Origin: Cryptomeria japonica | Taxonomy: Eukaryota > Streptophyta > Pinopsida > Cupressales > Cupressaceae | Reading direction: 5' to 3' | DNA: 64,000 nucleotides | Assembly (NCBI RefSeq): GCF_030272615.1 | Contig: NC_081410.1 | Span: forward strand, 289,479,957 to 289,543,956 | In this document: piece after piece, positions 11,290 through 22,081 of the stretch | Layout of the letters: every line of letters begins with the position of its first letter | Position numbering within the stretch: position 1 is the stretch's first letter | The notes under the pieces: model-generated | What the model saw: the letters and a program-made list of their open reading frames with translations, nothing else | What the model was told of the DNA's origin: nothing | The model's database searches: none | Translations under genes and position numbers: made by a program

Positions 11290-12971
11290 CAATTCATCTC
11301 TTTCATCATGAAAAAACCCAGGAAAACTAGGATCTTTTTTCCTTCTCTCTTCCTCTAGTCTAATCACGACTTGCCACTTTTTTCTCCTATGCAATATCTC
11401 TTCAAGTGATATACAATTTTTGGTCAAATCTTCCTCCACCAATACCGTATGTCTGATTGATTTAACATGAGAATTAATATGGCCTTCTGGGTCGCACATT
11501 CTTTGCACACCCAACTTGAGGCGATAGTTTTCTCTTAAATATGCTTGCAATTTTTCTAAAACATTTGATCCAACAACAAACTCATCACACATAGTGACAT
11601 GGGGCATGAATTTTACCTTCTTTCTCTTCTCAATATATTTCCTCTCAAGCCACAACATCTACCACATAAACTCTAAGAATAGAAGCCTTGCCGGTACAAT
11701 TATGGGTAATTTATGGGGAGCTTGAGGACACCCATACACCCTAATGATGGTGTACTCGTCCATATAAAACCAATCTGCAAAGTTGTGTGTATGGCCTTTT
11801 TCTGAATCAAGAGAAAGTGGCCTCAATACCTTCCTCATTTTCAAAGAAATTCTTTGAACTTGATGATTCACTTCTTTGAAAACTACAACAACAAATGAAT
11901 CATGAAATATTTTGTAATCGAAATCTCTGCACCTCTTATCCCATATATAACACCACAACTACACTGGTAGCCTCTTCCCCTTTTCATCACCATCCCCAAC
12001 TTTAAAGATTTACTGCAAGCTTTTCTGTTTTGATACATGATTAGGTAACACAATAAAGAATAATGGTGCAAGTCATGACTCTTTTTTTGTTTCTAGTCCA
12101 CTAATTCAGTGTGGATTTTTGTTTCTAGTTCAGAAGCAAAGTCAAACTAAAGGTTTACTTCAAAATTATGAATGCTCATGGCCATGTACATTAATTATTG
12201 TGGCATTTTGACTTTGGCATCCTCTCCCAATATTTGACATAGGGTGAAATATATTTTCTGAAAGTATGGCGAATGGCTCAGAGGTTGTTATTTGGAAGGT
12301 TTGAACCTTTCGACCCCTTCCATGTGACCTGAGACCTCATGGATCCTGAATGTATTCTTCAATATATGGTAATCCATTTGAAATTGTTCGAGGTCAACTT
12401 TTATCAAGGCTTCCTTATTCAACATAAAACATTAAGTAATGGTGGACTTTGAAACCAACAATAAAGGGCGTCCATTAGACATCCTAACCGTTCGAGTTAC
12501 AGGGTCATATCTGTCTACCAATATTTGAATTAAATCAATATCAACGAAAACATTGGGCACAATTAACTTTCCCAAATCAAAATTCTAGGGGTTTGACACA
12601 GGTACTTTTTCATTTTTGTTATAAAAATTCCAGAACAAATCTCTTCCTAGTATGGGAATTGACGCATCCCTACACTCCTCAAACCCATCCTTAAACATAT
12701 TAATAGCTCTGGAAGATGTAGAAGAGCCAGGTAGGGCATCTAGTAGAGTTTTATGCATGGGTCTCTTCGGTGGATTGGATATCATAGGTATTTTCCCAAA
12801 ATCCTCACATGTTTGAGAACCCTCACCCTCATTTGACTCTTCCTTCTTCATAGGCATTTTTACTCTATGTTTCTTACTAGAATTCCAAGGGAGTTCTGTA
12901 AATTCTATACCTTGGGGGCAGGGGGTAATAGAGTACTCACTTATATGTTGTCGCAACTGATTCTGCTCCAT
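11290..12971 (-). pseudogene. Retroelement accessory ORF, N-terminal part (minus strand)
   Basis: The start at 12971 (MEQNQLRQHISEYSITP) opens 128 codons to a stop near 12585. The reading then continues with several stops: KLIVPNVFVDIDLIQILVD and RYDPVTRTVRMSNGRPLL near 12400-12570, then 11958-11659 and, after one TAG, 11658-11290 (ISLEEILHRRKKWQVVIRLE, SFPGFFHDERDEL). The sequence is hydrophilic with no membrane segment. I do not recognise a domain. Layout (N-terminal globular part, later coiled coil) and long antisense-type ORFs elsewhere in the window suggest an LTR-retroelement accessory protein. No host element ends could be assigned. Confidence 0.5.
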
Positions 12972-13222
12972 GATCGTCTGTTGTAGAGCCCGATCCGTTC
13001 AATTCTCCAGCATATAATGAAAAATTTTGAGGAAAAACCGACCATATTAATTGTCCCGACAGAGCCACCTTTTCAATATAGCAAGTTAATGCCATGTAAT
13101 ATACATGTTAGCCCTTATATCACCACTTCATGCTCCAATAATTGATAATTTGGGTGATATTCTTATGGCTAGTATTTCATGGTAACATGCATGTTCCTGG
13201 CATTCCCCATTACACGCGTCAA

Positions 13223-13682
13223 CATATCGTAACAACACATGGAGCCACCAAAAAGTGAAACAAAATGCATGTTAGTCGCAATCGGTGTTTCACAGTGCAA
13301 AAGAATGTGTTCAAATGGAAAGCCACGAAACTACAAAAGAACATAACACGACGTGTTACTCGCAATAGCCATCTTGCATGGCAAGAGAAGGTGTTGGCCA
13401 CAGAGGCCATGAAACAACGAAGGTGCATAACATGCAATGTTTGTCGCATTCGCTGTATCATGTGTCTAAAGAGGGTGTTGGCCACGCAGGCTGCAAAAAT
13501 GCAAAGGTGCATAATACACAATGTTATTTGTATTCACCATATCGTGTGGCTAAAGAAGGTGTTGGCCACGCAGGTTGCGAAACAACAATGGCATGTAACA
13601 AAACATGTTAGTCAAAATTGTCGGTTCGCATGGCCAAAGAAGGTGTTGGCCACGCAGGCTGTGAAAATATGAAGGTGCATAA
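13223..13682 (+). repeat. 84-bp tandem array, left part
   Basis: The word GTGTTGGCC or its variant recurs at 13307, 13391, 13475, 13559 and 13643, exactly 84 bp apart, with one weaker unit starting at 13223. Units differ by point changes but not by length. 84 bp is 28 codons: one plus frame stays open for 135 codons (unit like WLKKVLATQAAKMQRCI) and a minus frame for 100. The array resumes at 20653 after a retrotransposon insertion. Confidence 0.88.
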
Positions 13683-14740
13683 TGTGATGCTAAAAATGTG
13701 GTATATAGGAGGCATACACATATAATGAGAATAAAATGTAATTGAAAAGCTTAATTGAAAACTAGATTAGAAATGCAAACCACAAGCCTTCCTTGAAATG
13801 TCCCATTTTCCTCTATTCTTGAGGACCTTGAAGGTGTTAGATTGATGGGCTCTCAGTAGAGCAATGACCTCCAAAGTGACAACTCAAGAGTTGAGTAGCT
13901 ATTTGATCATGATTGACTATAGAGATGGTATGAAATGTATGATTTAAGAAACTAGATTAACATGCTATGATTAATCCAAAATCTAAATGCTAGATAATTG
14001 AAATGCAAAATGCCTATAGTAGCAATGCCTAAATTGATATGAGATGGGATCCTTATTGCTCCAAAATGGGGGATATTTATAGGAATTCCAAGGCCAAAGT
14101 TGAGGTGGAAGGAATCAACGGTCCAGATTTGATCTAAAGATATCAAGGGCCAAGATTGAGGAAGTTGGAGAAGAGGTTGGAGGAAGGGACACTTGTCATC
14201 TCTATGGTGACAAGTGTCAAGGAGCCTTGCTCATGAGAGGGAAAGTGTCCAAGGGAGGAGACATGTGGCAAAAGTGCCATGTGTCTCAAGGAGAGAATAT
14301 CCACACCATGGGAGGTTAGAATAAGGAGGTTAGAATGTGCAAGATAAGATAGGGTTAGTTAGACCCAAGATTAGATTGAATGGGTTAAGTTAGGGGATGG
14401 TTAGGTTAGTTGGTTAAAAGTTAGGAGCCATGTGCTCATTTGAATTTATAAATTCAAATAATTGAAAAATGGCAATTAATCTCAACAAACTTGAGTTTGT
14501 TAATCTTAATTAGGGATTAGAAGAATTGATTAATATGGGGAGACATTAATTAATTTAGAATTAATTAATCAAAGGGGGATATGAGATGAACTATATAAAT
14601 AAATCATTTAGATTTATTTACTAGTAGATGAATAGAGAAATTAATTAAATTGCTTGTGAATTCAATTAATTGGAAAGGGGAATTAATCAAATAACTACGT
14701 ATTTAATTAACTATTTTCAGACCATTTTTAGGTGTACACA
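13683..14740 (-). repeat. 3' LTR of the 13683-20652 element
   Basis: 1058 bp, nearly identical to 19607-20652. On the minus strand the promoter-like TATAAATA is at 14081-14074. The polypurine tract adjoins at 14741. Confidence 0.9.
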
Positions 14741-14757
14741 TTTTGCCCCTCTTTGAA
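14741..14757 (-). other. Polypurine tract of the 13683-20652 element
   Basis: The minus strand reads TTCAAAGAGGGGCAAAA directly before the LTR start TGTGTACACC. It closely resembles the tract at 61263-61279 of the other plant-mobile-domain-bearing element. Confidence 0.8.
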
Positions 14758-16390
14758 GTGATGTGTGATGACGTGTTGGTTCAAAGAAAACTTGATTGAT
14801 GATGTTGCTGATATTGATTCCGATAGGATGCAGATTTGATCTTGATTTGATGCGGATTTGGTTTCGATATGATACTGATTTGATTTGGAGATGATAAATC
14901 TCGATATGATGTGGTTTTGATCTTGGAGATGATAAATCTCGATATGATGCCCTAGACGCTGATTGATAAATATTGATGCGAGGATGCCCCCTCGAGAGAT
15001 GAATGGGATAAATTTCGAATGTTTTTGAATTTTTCATGATTTTTTGAATTTTTTGAAATTTTTGAATTTTTTTTGATTTTCTAATTTTTAATGATTTTTC
15101 AATTTTTAGAGATTTTTAAAGTCAATCCGATTCATTTCCCGATAAGAAATTTGAAAAGGCTGCCCTACCAGGCTCATTAGTTGATTAGATGATTAAAAAT
15201 CAAAGGAATAAAATCCCACTTAAATGCCCCATTATGAGTTTAAAAAGGTGAATTCTTTTTACCACTCCTCATTTGTGCACTACAATTGTTTGAGAAAATT
15301 TGCTCTGGAGGAAGGAAATGGCGATTTCGTACCACAATCATAGGTTTGAGCGAGCTCGGCAATATGAGCGTCCTCCGACATACGGTCCACCGATGTGTAC
15401 TTCGAGAAAACCCAACTTTGTTAATTTTTGAAAAATTTAGCCGTTTGCATAAAAACCATTTTTTAGCGTTTTCGCCAGATGGGTTGGAAAACAATTATAT
15501 TTTTGAGATGGGTTTTTCGATTCATGAAATGGGTTTTTTCGGATTTTCAAAAATTTTCCATTCACATTCCAAAAAATTAAATTTAAACATGCATTTTAAA
15601 AAAAGATACATCAAAAAATTATTTTTTGAAATTTGCATTTTTGGGGGGTTATAGGGGCGGTGGTGGAGGAGGGTGGTGGCCGCCACCGGTGCCACCGCGG
15701 GTGTCCTCGACACCATGAGCAGCGCCTTTGGTGCCACCACAAGCACCTAGGGCACCGCGAGCGGCGCTTTGGGTGCCATCGTGGGGGGGGGGGGGAGATT
15801 TGATTTTGATTTTGATTTTTTTTTTCAATTTTTCAATTTTGGTCATTTTTGAGATTTTTCGATTTTTGAGATGTGTTGATTTTTTCGAAATTTTGGAGAT
15901 GTGCAGATTTTGCAAAATTTTTGAGATGTGACAATTTTTCAAATTTTTTGAAAGGTGGCAATTTTTCAAATTTTTTTGATTTTTTGATTTTTGGCGATGA
16001 GGTTTTGATGATTTGATATTATTTTTTGATTATTTTGATTTGGGTGATTTTGAGAAAATGATTTGATTTGTCAATTGGTTGACTTTGTTGTCAATTTGAT
16101 TTGATTTTTGATAGGGTAAGATTTGATTAGCTAGCTAATTGATAAAATTAGACACTCCTAATTGATAAACTTGATGATCAGTTCTGATTATCTCGATGCA
16201 TGTGTGAGATGAGATAAGATTGATAATGACCTCATGATAGATGAGCGTCATTGATAGGGGCCCAACGAGATTTGATAAAAATCTTAATTGAGCAAAATAG
16301 ACTGGTAGATAGATTGATTTGATAGATAGATAAGTCAAGAAACTGATATGATGAGATGATGTGATTGCAGGAACACTTTATCGTTCTTCA
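14758..16390. other. Low-complexity spacer with a GC-rich island
   Basis: No gene. It consists of GATTTTGATTTT-type and GATGATAAATCTCGATATGA-type repeats, with a GC-rich patch at about 15655-15795 (GCCGCCACCGGTGCCACC, then a run of 11 G). The patch repeats GGTGCCACC and GGGCACCGCGAGC words. Frames of 60-120 codons here are low-complexity Ile/Phe/Lys-rich artefacts. It lies upstream of the antisense plant mobile domain gene and could hold its promoter, but no clear promoter is seen. Confidence 0.5.
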
Positions 16391-18330
16391 GTCTAGGGAG
16401 CGTTTCTCGAAGACATGGATGCTGATACCCCGCCTTAGCCAGGCAGAGCGAGACCACATTAGCAGGTGTGCTTTATCTTCCCTTCTTGACATGCCATGAC
16501 CTTTGATAAACCGAGGATTACTGACAACTTTAGCAGAGCGCTGGCATAGTGAGCATAACATGTTTCATTTGCCGACGAGAGAGATTACGATGACACCTGA
16601 GGATGTCTACCAGATTTTGCGCATCCCTGTGATGGGCGATCTAGTATATTATGATCTTAGCAAGCGAGGCGGGACATATGAACTTTGTCTAGTGTTTGAG
16701 GATGATGAGATAGGTGGATATGATAATGCGTAGTAGGAGATGCTAGAGTTAGGATATGCCACATTACAAACTATGCTTGCTGGATTTATTAGAGGTTTCC
16801 TTTGTCCTGATCACAGGTCAAAGGGATTATCTATTGGATGGGGTCATCTTCTTGAGCAGATGGTGACACAGGGGACCTAATTTGCATGGGGGTCATGCAT
16901 GTTGGTGCATTTGTATCATGGCCTGTACTGAGTTGTGTTCCAAGGATCAACTACATTATCAGCCAGGGTGACTGTGCTTCAGATATGGGCCTGGGAGAAT
17001 TTACCTATCACATGACCATTGGCTGACAGAGAGAGACCTGTAGGCAACCCTTATACTGATGGGTATCCTGGTATCATTGTCCAGTGAAAGATGGGCAAAT
17101 TGGAGTACTGGCGATGGACCTTGGATGGTCTGGATACTGTGATATGGAGGCCATATAGGGATTGCGAGATTTGGCCCAAGGATGCATTGGAGATACCATA
17201 TGTATTCATGATGCGATATCTGATTGGATCGACACCCTATATCATCAAGCGATTTATTTGTACAAGGGTGTTGAGACAATATGGCAGGATACAGGGGATA
17301 CCATAGGGTACAACTCATTATGCTCGCCGAAGATTGGATGTGGCTACTCGGGGGCCTTCTATTTCATTTGATCAAGCTTATGCTAAGTATCAATCATTGG
17401 GGCCACTTGATTAGGATTATCTTCTAGGTGTGATGGATAGCGAGATGACACATGAGTATGCCATGCATTGTACTGTACATAGGTTTTCAAGGCTGACACA
17501 TTCAGATGAGCCAGAGCCAGTCTTAGATGAGGATGACAAGAGGCTACGATGTAGAGCTCCTAGACGATAAAGGGATGGTGGGGGGGGGGAGGAGGTGGAG
17601 GTAGAGATGATAGTGGAGATGGATATGGATATGGATATGGAGGAGATGCAAGAGATCATGGTGCTGGAGATGATGATGGAGGAGATGATGATGGGGGGGA
17701 TGGAGGAGATGATTATGGGGGAGATGGTCGAGTAGTGGAAGTGGCAGTGATAGGCACACTAGGAGCTAGCAGTTCTAGATCTGCTAGAGATGTATATACA
17801 GATTGGATGGCCCAGGTGGTCAGGCGCAAGAGATCAGGTCCACGGGATCAGGGGCATCAAGTTCCAGAGCAGGAGGTACCCCTGATTGAGCAGGTACCTA
17901 TGATAGTATCATGGGCTGAGTAGCCACAGGCAGAGGCACCTCGATGGATCCTCATTAGGATGCCATCTCATCAATAGTAGGATCAGATTACGGACTTACA
18001 GGCTCAGGTTCAGCAGCTAGAGAGTCGACTAGCAGAGAGGGACTCTCAAATGGCCTAGCTAGAGACTCAAATGGCTTCTCTCCTAGTTGAGAGAGACACA
18101 TTTAGGGATAGGTGTCAATAGGATGAGGCACAGGTACAACTTTCAGGAGAGTCTATTTCACGGAAGACTGCCCTAAAGATGATGCACCAGGGGATCCGAG
18201 AGGCTGAGTATTAAAGGACCTTATACTTTACTATTGTTCCTCCTGATCGGAGGGATCCAGGATTTTCACAGCTGAGTAGGAGATCAAGACATAGCTAGAC
18301 TGAGAGTCAAGGAGTGACAAGGCCACTTCA
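16391..18330 (+). pseudogene. Plant mobile domain (PMD, MAIN/MAIL-like) gene, antisense to its LTR element
   Basis: Translated pieces match the plant mobile domain family (PF10536; Arabidopsis MAIN and MAIL1 are relatives): 16503-16733 has LLTTLAERWHSEHNMFHLP and MTPEDVYQILRIPVMGD; near 16980 QIWAWENLPI is the family's typical Trp motif; 17091-17306 has VIWRPYRDCEIWPKDALE and YVFMMRYLIGSTPYIIK. After it come a Gly/Asp/Glu-rich tract (17570-17720) and a coiled-coil-like stretch near 18000-18120. Several in-frame TAG stops (for example at 16731) break it. Cellular PMD proteins act with a PP7-type phosphatase in gene and transposon silencing. Here it was probably cargo of the element. A related copy lies at 58040-59830, also antisense. 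Confidence 0.8.
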
Positions 18331-19143
18331 GAGAGCTCCCCCAGGTGGTGACTCAAGTACAGGGGTACCAGTTGGTGTTACTCTACCTGCCACATCAGGA
18401 TAGAGTTTTGCTCCACGTCCTAGTGGTCACACTGATATGGGACATTGATCCATTTATGTACACACCTTTTTGTGATGAGATATTGATGATTCCTACGATG
18501 TATATTTGTGATGCATCTTATATATTTTGTGATATCATTGTACTTTGGAAATTGATCTTGTTTTGATGATATGATATGCAGTCGATCCTATTCGCTCTAC
18601 ATGACCTATGAGATGATGGATGCATTCTATTTGATATATGATTATGCTGTGCAGTTACTTTCATGATGTATGCTTTAACTTCTATATGCTTATGAATTCT
18701 AGATGATGGATATATGATGATGCAGTATTTACATGATGTATGCAAATGCAAGTATTTATGGTGATGTGCTTTCTATGTCTATGACAATTTTATGATTTTC
18801 TCATGCATGTTAATATGAGATGGATGCAATGCATTGTAACGGTGTTATTTTATATGATTTGAGATTTGATGAATTCCATGCAAAGATCTTACTAAATGAA
18901 TGAATGATTTGATGCTTTATATGAATGATGCCTTGGTATGCAATGGTTACATGAGATGAACTAACTTATCATGTAGGATAAATGACTTAATTATTTTTGT
19001 TATTGTCCAATGTACTCAATCACGTAATAAGAGAGATAACACCATGTTAGTATTTGGCCTTGGAAAAGATGAGCATTGTGATCCCATGCAGGTCTTTCAC
19101 AGTGAAATAAGTACCTGCAAAACCAACAATCTGCAAATTAGGT
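18331..19143. other. Non-coding ATGATG-rich spacer
   Basis: No gene seen. The stretch is full of GATGAT, TATGATG and ATGATGTATGC words between the PMD gene and the element's 5' leader. It may include the PMD transcript's 3' region. Confidence 0.4.
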
Positions 19144-19554
19144 TCAAGAAAATGACAGTCTAGAAGCAGAAATGAGGAATGCAACATACGATATTTGTAA
19201 AATCAATAAAAAACTGAAAACGCCATCAAATTGACCAAAAATGCCATCATATGTGCCAAGAACATTGCTCTGCACACCAAAAACATTGCTTTGCACACCA
19301 GAAACGCTGTCCTGCACACCAGAAACGCTGTCAAACAAACTAAAAATGCTGATAAATGTGCCAAAAATGCCACCATACATACCAAAAACACTAAAGTATA
19401 GACTGAAAATGCTAAAGTATAGAAAAATATGAGAACAGAGTTGAGAAGTCTCCCAAAAATGCCATTTGAGGTGCCGGAACACCACAATAGAGACCAAGAA
19501 TGCGATTCGGGAGCCCAAGAGAGCTAATTGACCTATCAATGAAATTTCCTGCAA
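19144..19554 (-). repeat. 21-bp minisatellite in the element's 5' leader, open for 136 codons
   Basis: About ten 21-bp units (plus-strand core like CTGCACACCAGAAACGCTG) lie at about 19222-19430. On the minus strand, the element's sense direction, the units stay in frame in a 136-codon ORF as a 7-residue repeat of the type FGVQSNV. It starts about 30 bp beyond the primer binding site. It could be a leader ORF or only a tandem repeat that happens to be open; I favour the latter because no similar protein is known to me. Confidence 0.55.
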
Positions 19555-19579
19555 GAAAACTTAATAAAGATCAAAGGGG

Positions 19580-19601
19580 CTAGGCCCCATGGTGGGCACC
19601 A
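19580..19601 (-). other. Primer binding site of the 13683-20652 element
   Basis: On the minus strand TGGTGCCCACCATGGGGCC lies 5 bp inside the 5' LTR. This resembles the TGGCGCCCACCGTGGGGC type found in plant gypsy elements. The priming tRNA is not assigned. Confidence 0.7.
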
Positions 19602-19606
19602 ATTAA

Positions 19607-20652
19607 TGTGATGCTAAAATGTGGTATATAGGAGGCATACGCATATAATGAGACAATAAAATGTAATTGAAAAGATTAATTGAAAACTAGATTAGAAATG
19701 CAAACCACAAGCCTTCCTTGAAATATCCCATTTTCCTCTATTCTTGAGGACCTTGAAGGTGTTGGATTGATGGGCTCTTAGTGGAGCAATGACCTCCAAA
19801 GTGACAACTCAAGAGTTGAGTACTATTTGATCATGATTGACTATGGAGATCATATGAAATGCATGATTTAAGAAACTAGATTAACATGCTATGATTAATC
19901 CAAAATTTAAATGCTAGATAATTGAAATGCAAAATGCCTATAGTAACAATGCCTAAATTGATATGAGATGGGATCCTTGTTGCTCCAAAATGGGGGATAT
20001 TTATAGCAATTCCAAGGCAAAAGCTGAGGTGGCAGGAATGGACGGTCTAGATTTGATCTGAAGATATCAAGGGCCAAGATTGAGGAAGTTGGAGAAGAGG
20101 TTGGAGGAAGGGACACTTTTCATCTCTGTGGTGACAAGTGTCAAGGAGCCTTGCTCATGAGAGGGAAAGTGTCCAAGGGAGGAGACATGTGGCAAAAGTG
20201 CCATGTGTCTCAAGGAGAGAATATCCACACCATGGGAGGCTAGGATAAGGAGGTTAGAATGTGCAAGATAGGATAGTTAGTTAGACCCAAGATTAGATTG
20301 AATGGTATAAGTTAGGGGATGGTTAGGTTAGTTGGTTAAAAGTTAGGAGCCATGTACTCATTTGAATTTAGAAATTCAAATAATTGAAACATGTCAATTA
20401 ATCTCAACAAACTTGAGTTTGTTAATCTTAATTAGGGATTAGAAGAATTGATTAATATGGGGAGACATTAATTAATTAATCAAAAGGGGGATATGAGATA
20501 AAATATATAAATAAATCATTTAGATTTATTTACTAGTAGATGAATAGAGAAATTAATTAAATTGCTTGTGAATTCAATTAAGTGGGAAGGGGAATTAATC
20601 AAATAATTGCGTATTTAATTAACTATCTTCAGACCATTTTTAGGTGTATACA
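19607..20652 (-). repeat. 5' LTR of the 13683-20652 element
   Basis: 1046 bp direct repeat of 13683-14740. On the minus strand TATAAATA lies at 20005-19998, a plausible TATA box for the element's transcript. Small indels and point changes separate the two LTRs, so the insertion is not very recent. Confidence 0.9.
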
Positions 20653-21475
20653 CGTAACACACAATGTTAGTCGCATTCACCGTATCGTGTGGCTAAAGAA
20701 GGTGTTGGCCACGCAGGCCATGAAACTGCAAAGGCACATAACACACAATGTTAATTGCATTCGTTGTATCGCGTGGCTAAAGAAGGTGTTGACCACGCAT
20801 GCCGTGAAATTGAAAAGGCGCATAACACACAATGTTAGTTGCATTTTTCGTATTGCGTGGCTAAAGATGGTGTTGGCCACATAATCCGTGAAACAACGAA
20901 TGTGCATAACATCACCTATTAGTCGGATTTGATGTCTCATGGTGCAAAAAAATGTGTTGCAAAGAAAAGCCACGAAACTGCAAAAGCGAGTAACAGGCAG
21001 TGTTACTTGCACTCGTCATATCATGTGGCAAAATAAGGTGTTGGCCACACAGGCCACAAAAGAGCCAATGCACATAACATTGTGTGTTAGTCACAATTGT
21101 CATTTCATGTGTCAGATGAAGGTGTTGGCCATGCTACCCACAAAATAGCCAATGCGCATATCATTGCGTGTTAGTGCCAATCACCATTTAGTGTGGCAAA
21201 AGAAGGTGTTGGCCACATAACTTGTGAAATAACTAATGTGCATAACACTGTGTGCTAGTCGCAATCGCCGTTTCACATGGCAAAAGAAGGTGTTGGCCAC
21301 GAAGGCCGCGAAACTGTAAAAGGGCATAACACACCATGTTAGTCGGAAGTGTCGTATCGCGTGGCAAAAGAAGTTGTTGCCCACGGATGCCATGGAACAA
21401 TGAATGCGCACAACACAATGTGTTAGTCAAAATCATTATTTCATGGTGCAAAAGAATGCATTGGAGCCATTAGAA
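20653..21475 (+). repeat. 84-bp tandem array, right part
   Basis: Units start at 20702, 20786, 20870, 20954, 21038, 21122, 21206, 21290, 21374 and 21458, again exactly 84 bp apart. The minus strand has open runs of 111 codons (21012-20677) and 76 codons (21411-21181), with a unit like LCVMRLFNFTACVVNTFFSH. The plus strand has scattered stops. The phase is continuous with the left part once the inserted element is removed. Confidence 0.88.
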
Positions 21476-22081
21476 CCATGATTTAGTGATAGCTAAATGA
21501 GATATAGCCAGATGGCAAGGAGAACGCCAAAAAAAGAAAGATTATATTTAGATATAGAAAAAAAAGATGGCGTTATTTTGAAAAGTGTGGCGAACATGTT
21601 TGTGGACCATTTATACCCTATTTTCAGCTCAAAATTCTCTTTGAAGATGAATAATTCATGAGTTGGGCTCGGTGACAAAATTGGGGAGCAAACTTCAGTG
21701 GTGAAATGAAAGTAAGTATTCAGTCTCTCCCTCAAGCTGTTATATCTAGAGGCATGTTTGCAAGTAAAAAATACAAAGAAAAAATGCCTAAAACAAAAGG
21801 GAAAACCAGGGATGGAAAAATGCTCTCTAACTTTTTTCATGAAATCCTCTAGATCTACATGCCCATTTTTCACATCTCTTATGTTGTCGATATTGGATGA
21901 GATTGAAGGAGGAAAAACTGGATTAATCTCTTTCTTTTTTAACTTCATTTTTGTTTTGCTTGGTGATGGCTCTGTCATTTACAAACAATTTCATTGCAAC
22001 ATTGAAAAATTCATCACCATATTAAATTGATTAGCCTCTATAAGAATTAAATTTGATAGAATATAGAAACCTTTGATCGAT
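21476..22081 (-). other. Unassigned stretch with a 161-codon minus ORF
   Basis: The minus-strand frame 21978-21493 runs 161 codons (MTEPSPSKTKMKLKKKEIN at the start, then VDLEDFMKKVREHFSIPGF, then a hydrophobic end). It has no known domain, and a 90-codon frame overlaps on the other strand. It lies between the 84-bp array and the hairpin array and may be part of a retroelement leader. I would not call it a gene. Confidence 0.3.

Larger units (their letters stand above)
13683..20652 (-). mobile_element. 7 kb LTR retrotransposon (minus) carrying an antisense plant mobile domain gene
   Basis: Direct repeats 13683-14740 and 19607-20652 have TG...CA ends (minus strand: TGTGTACACC ... TAGCATCACA). 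The flanks CATAA (13678-13682) and CGTAA (20653-20657) are a target duplication with one change. Removing the element and one copy restores the exact 84-bp phase of the array it entered. A primer binding site (19580-19601) and a polypurine tract (14741-14757) both give minus orientation, as does TATAAATA in the LTRs. No gag-pol is visible in the 4.9 kb interior, so it is non-autonomous. Its one protein-like region is a plant mobile domain ORF on the plus strand, antisense to the element. Confidence 0.9.

Noticed and set aside
15286-15969. ORFs of 67-122 codons on both strands
   Set aside because: They are translations of GATTTT/AAAATC repeats with no domain and overlapping frames.
17571-17720. 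G-quadruplex or telomere-like tract
   Set aside because: Runs of GGGGGGGGG and GGAGATGAT repeats are explained as the Gly/Asp-rich coding tract of the PMD gene; no TTTAGGG repeats.
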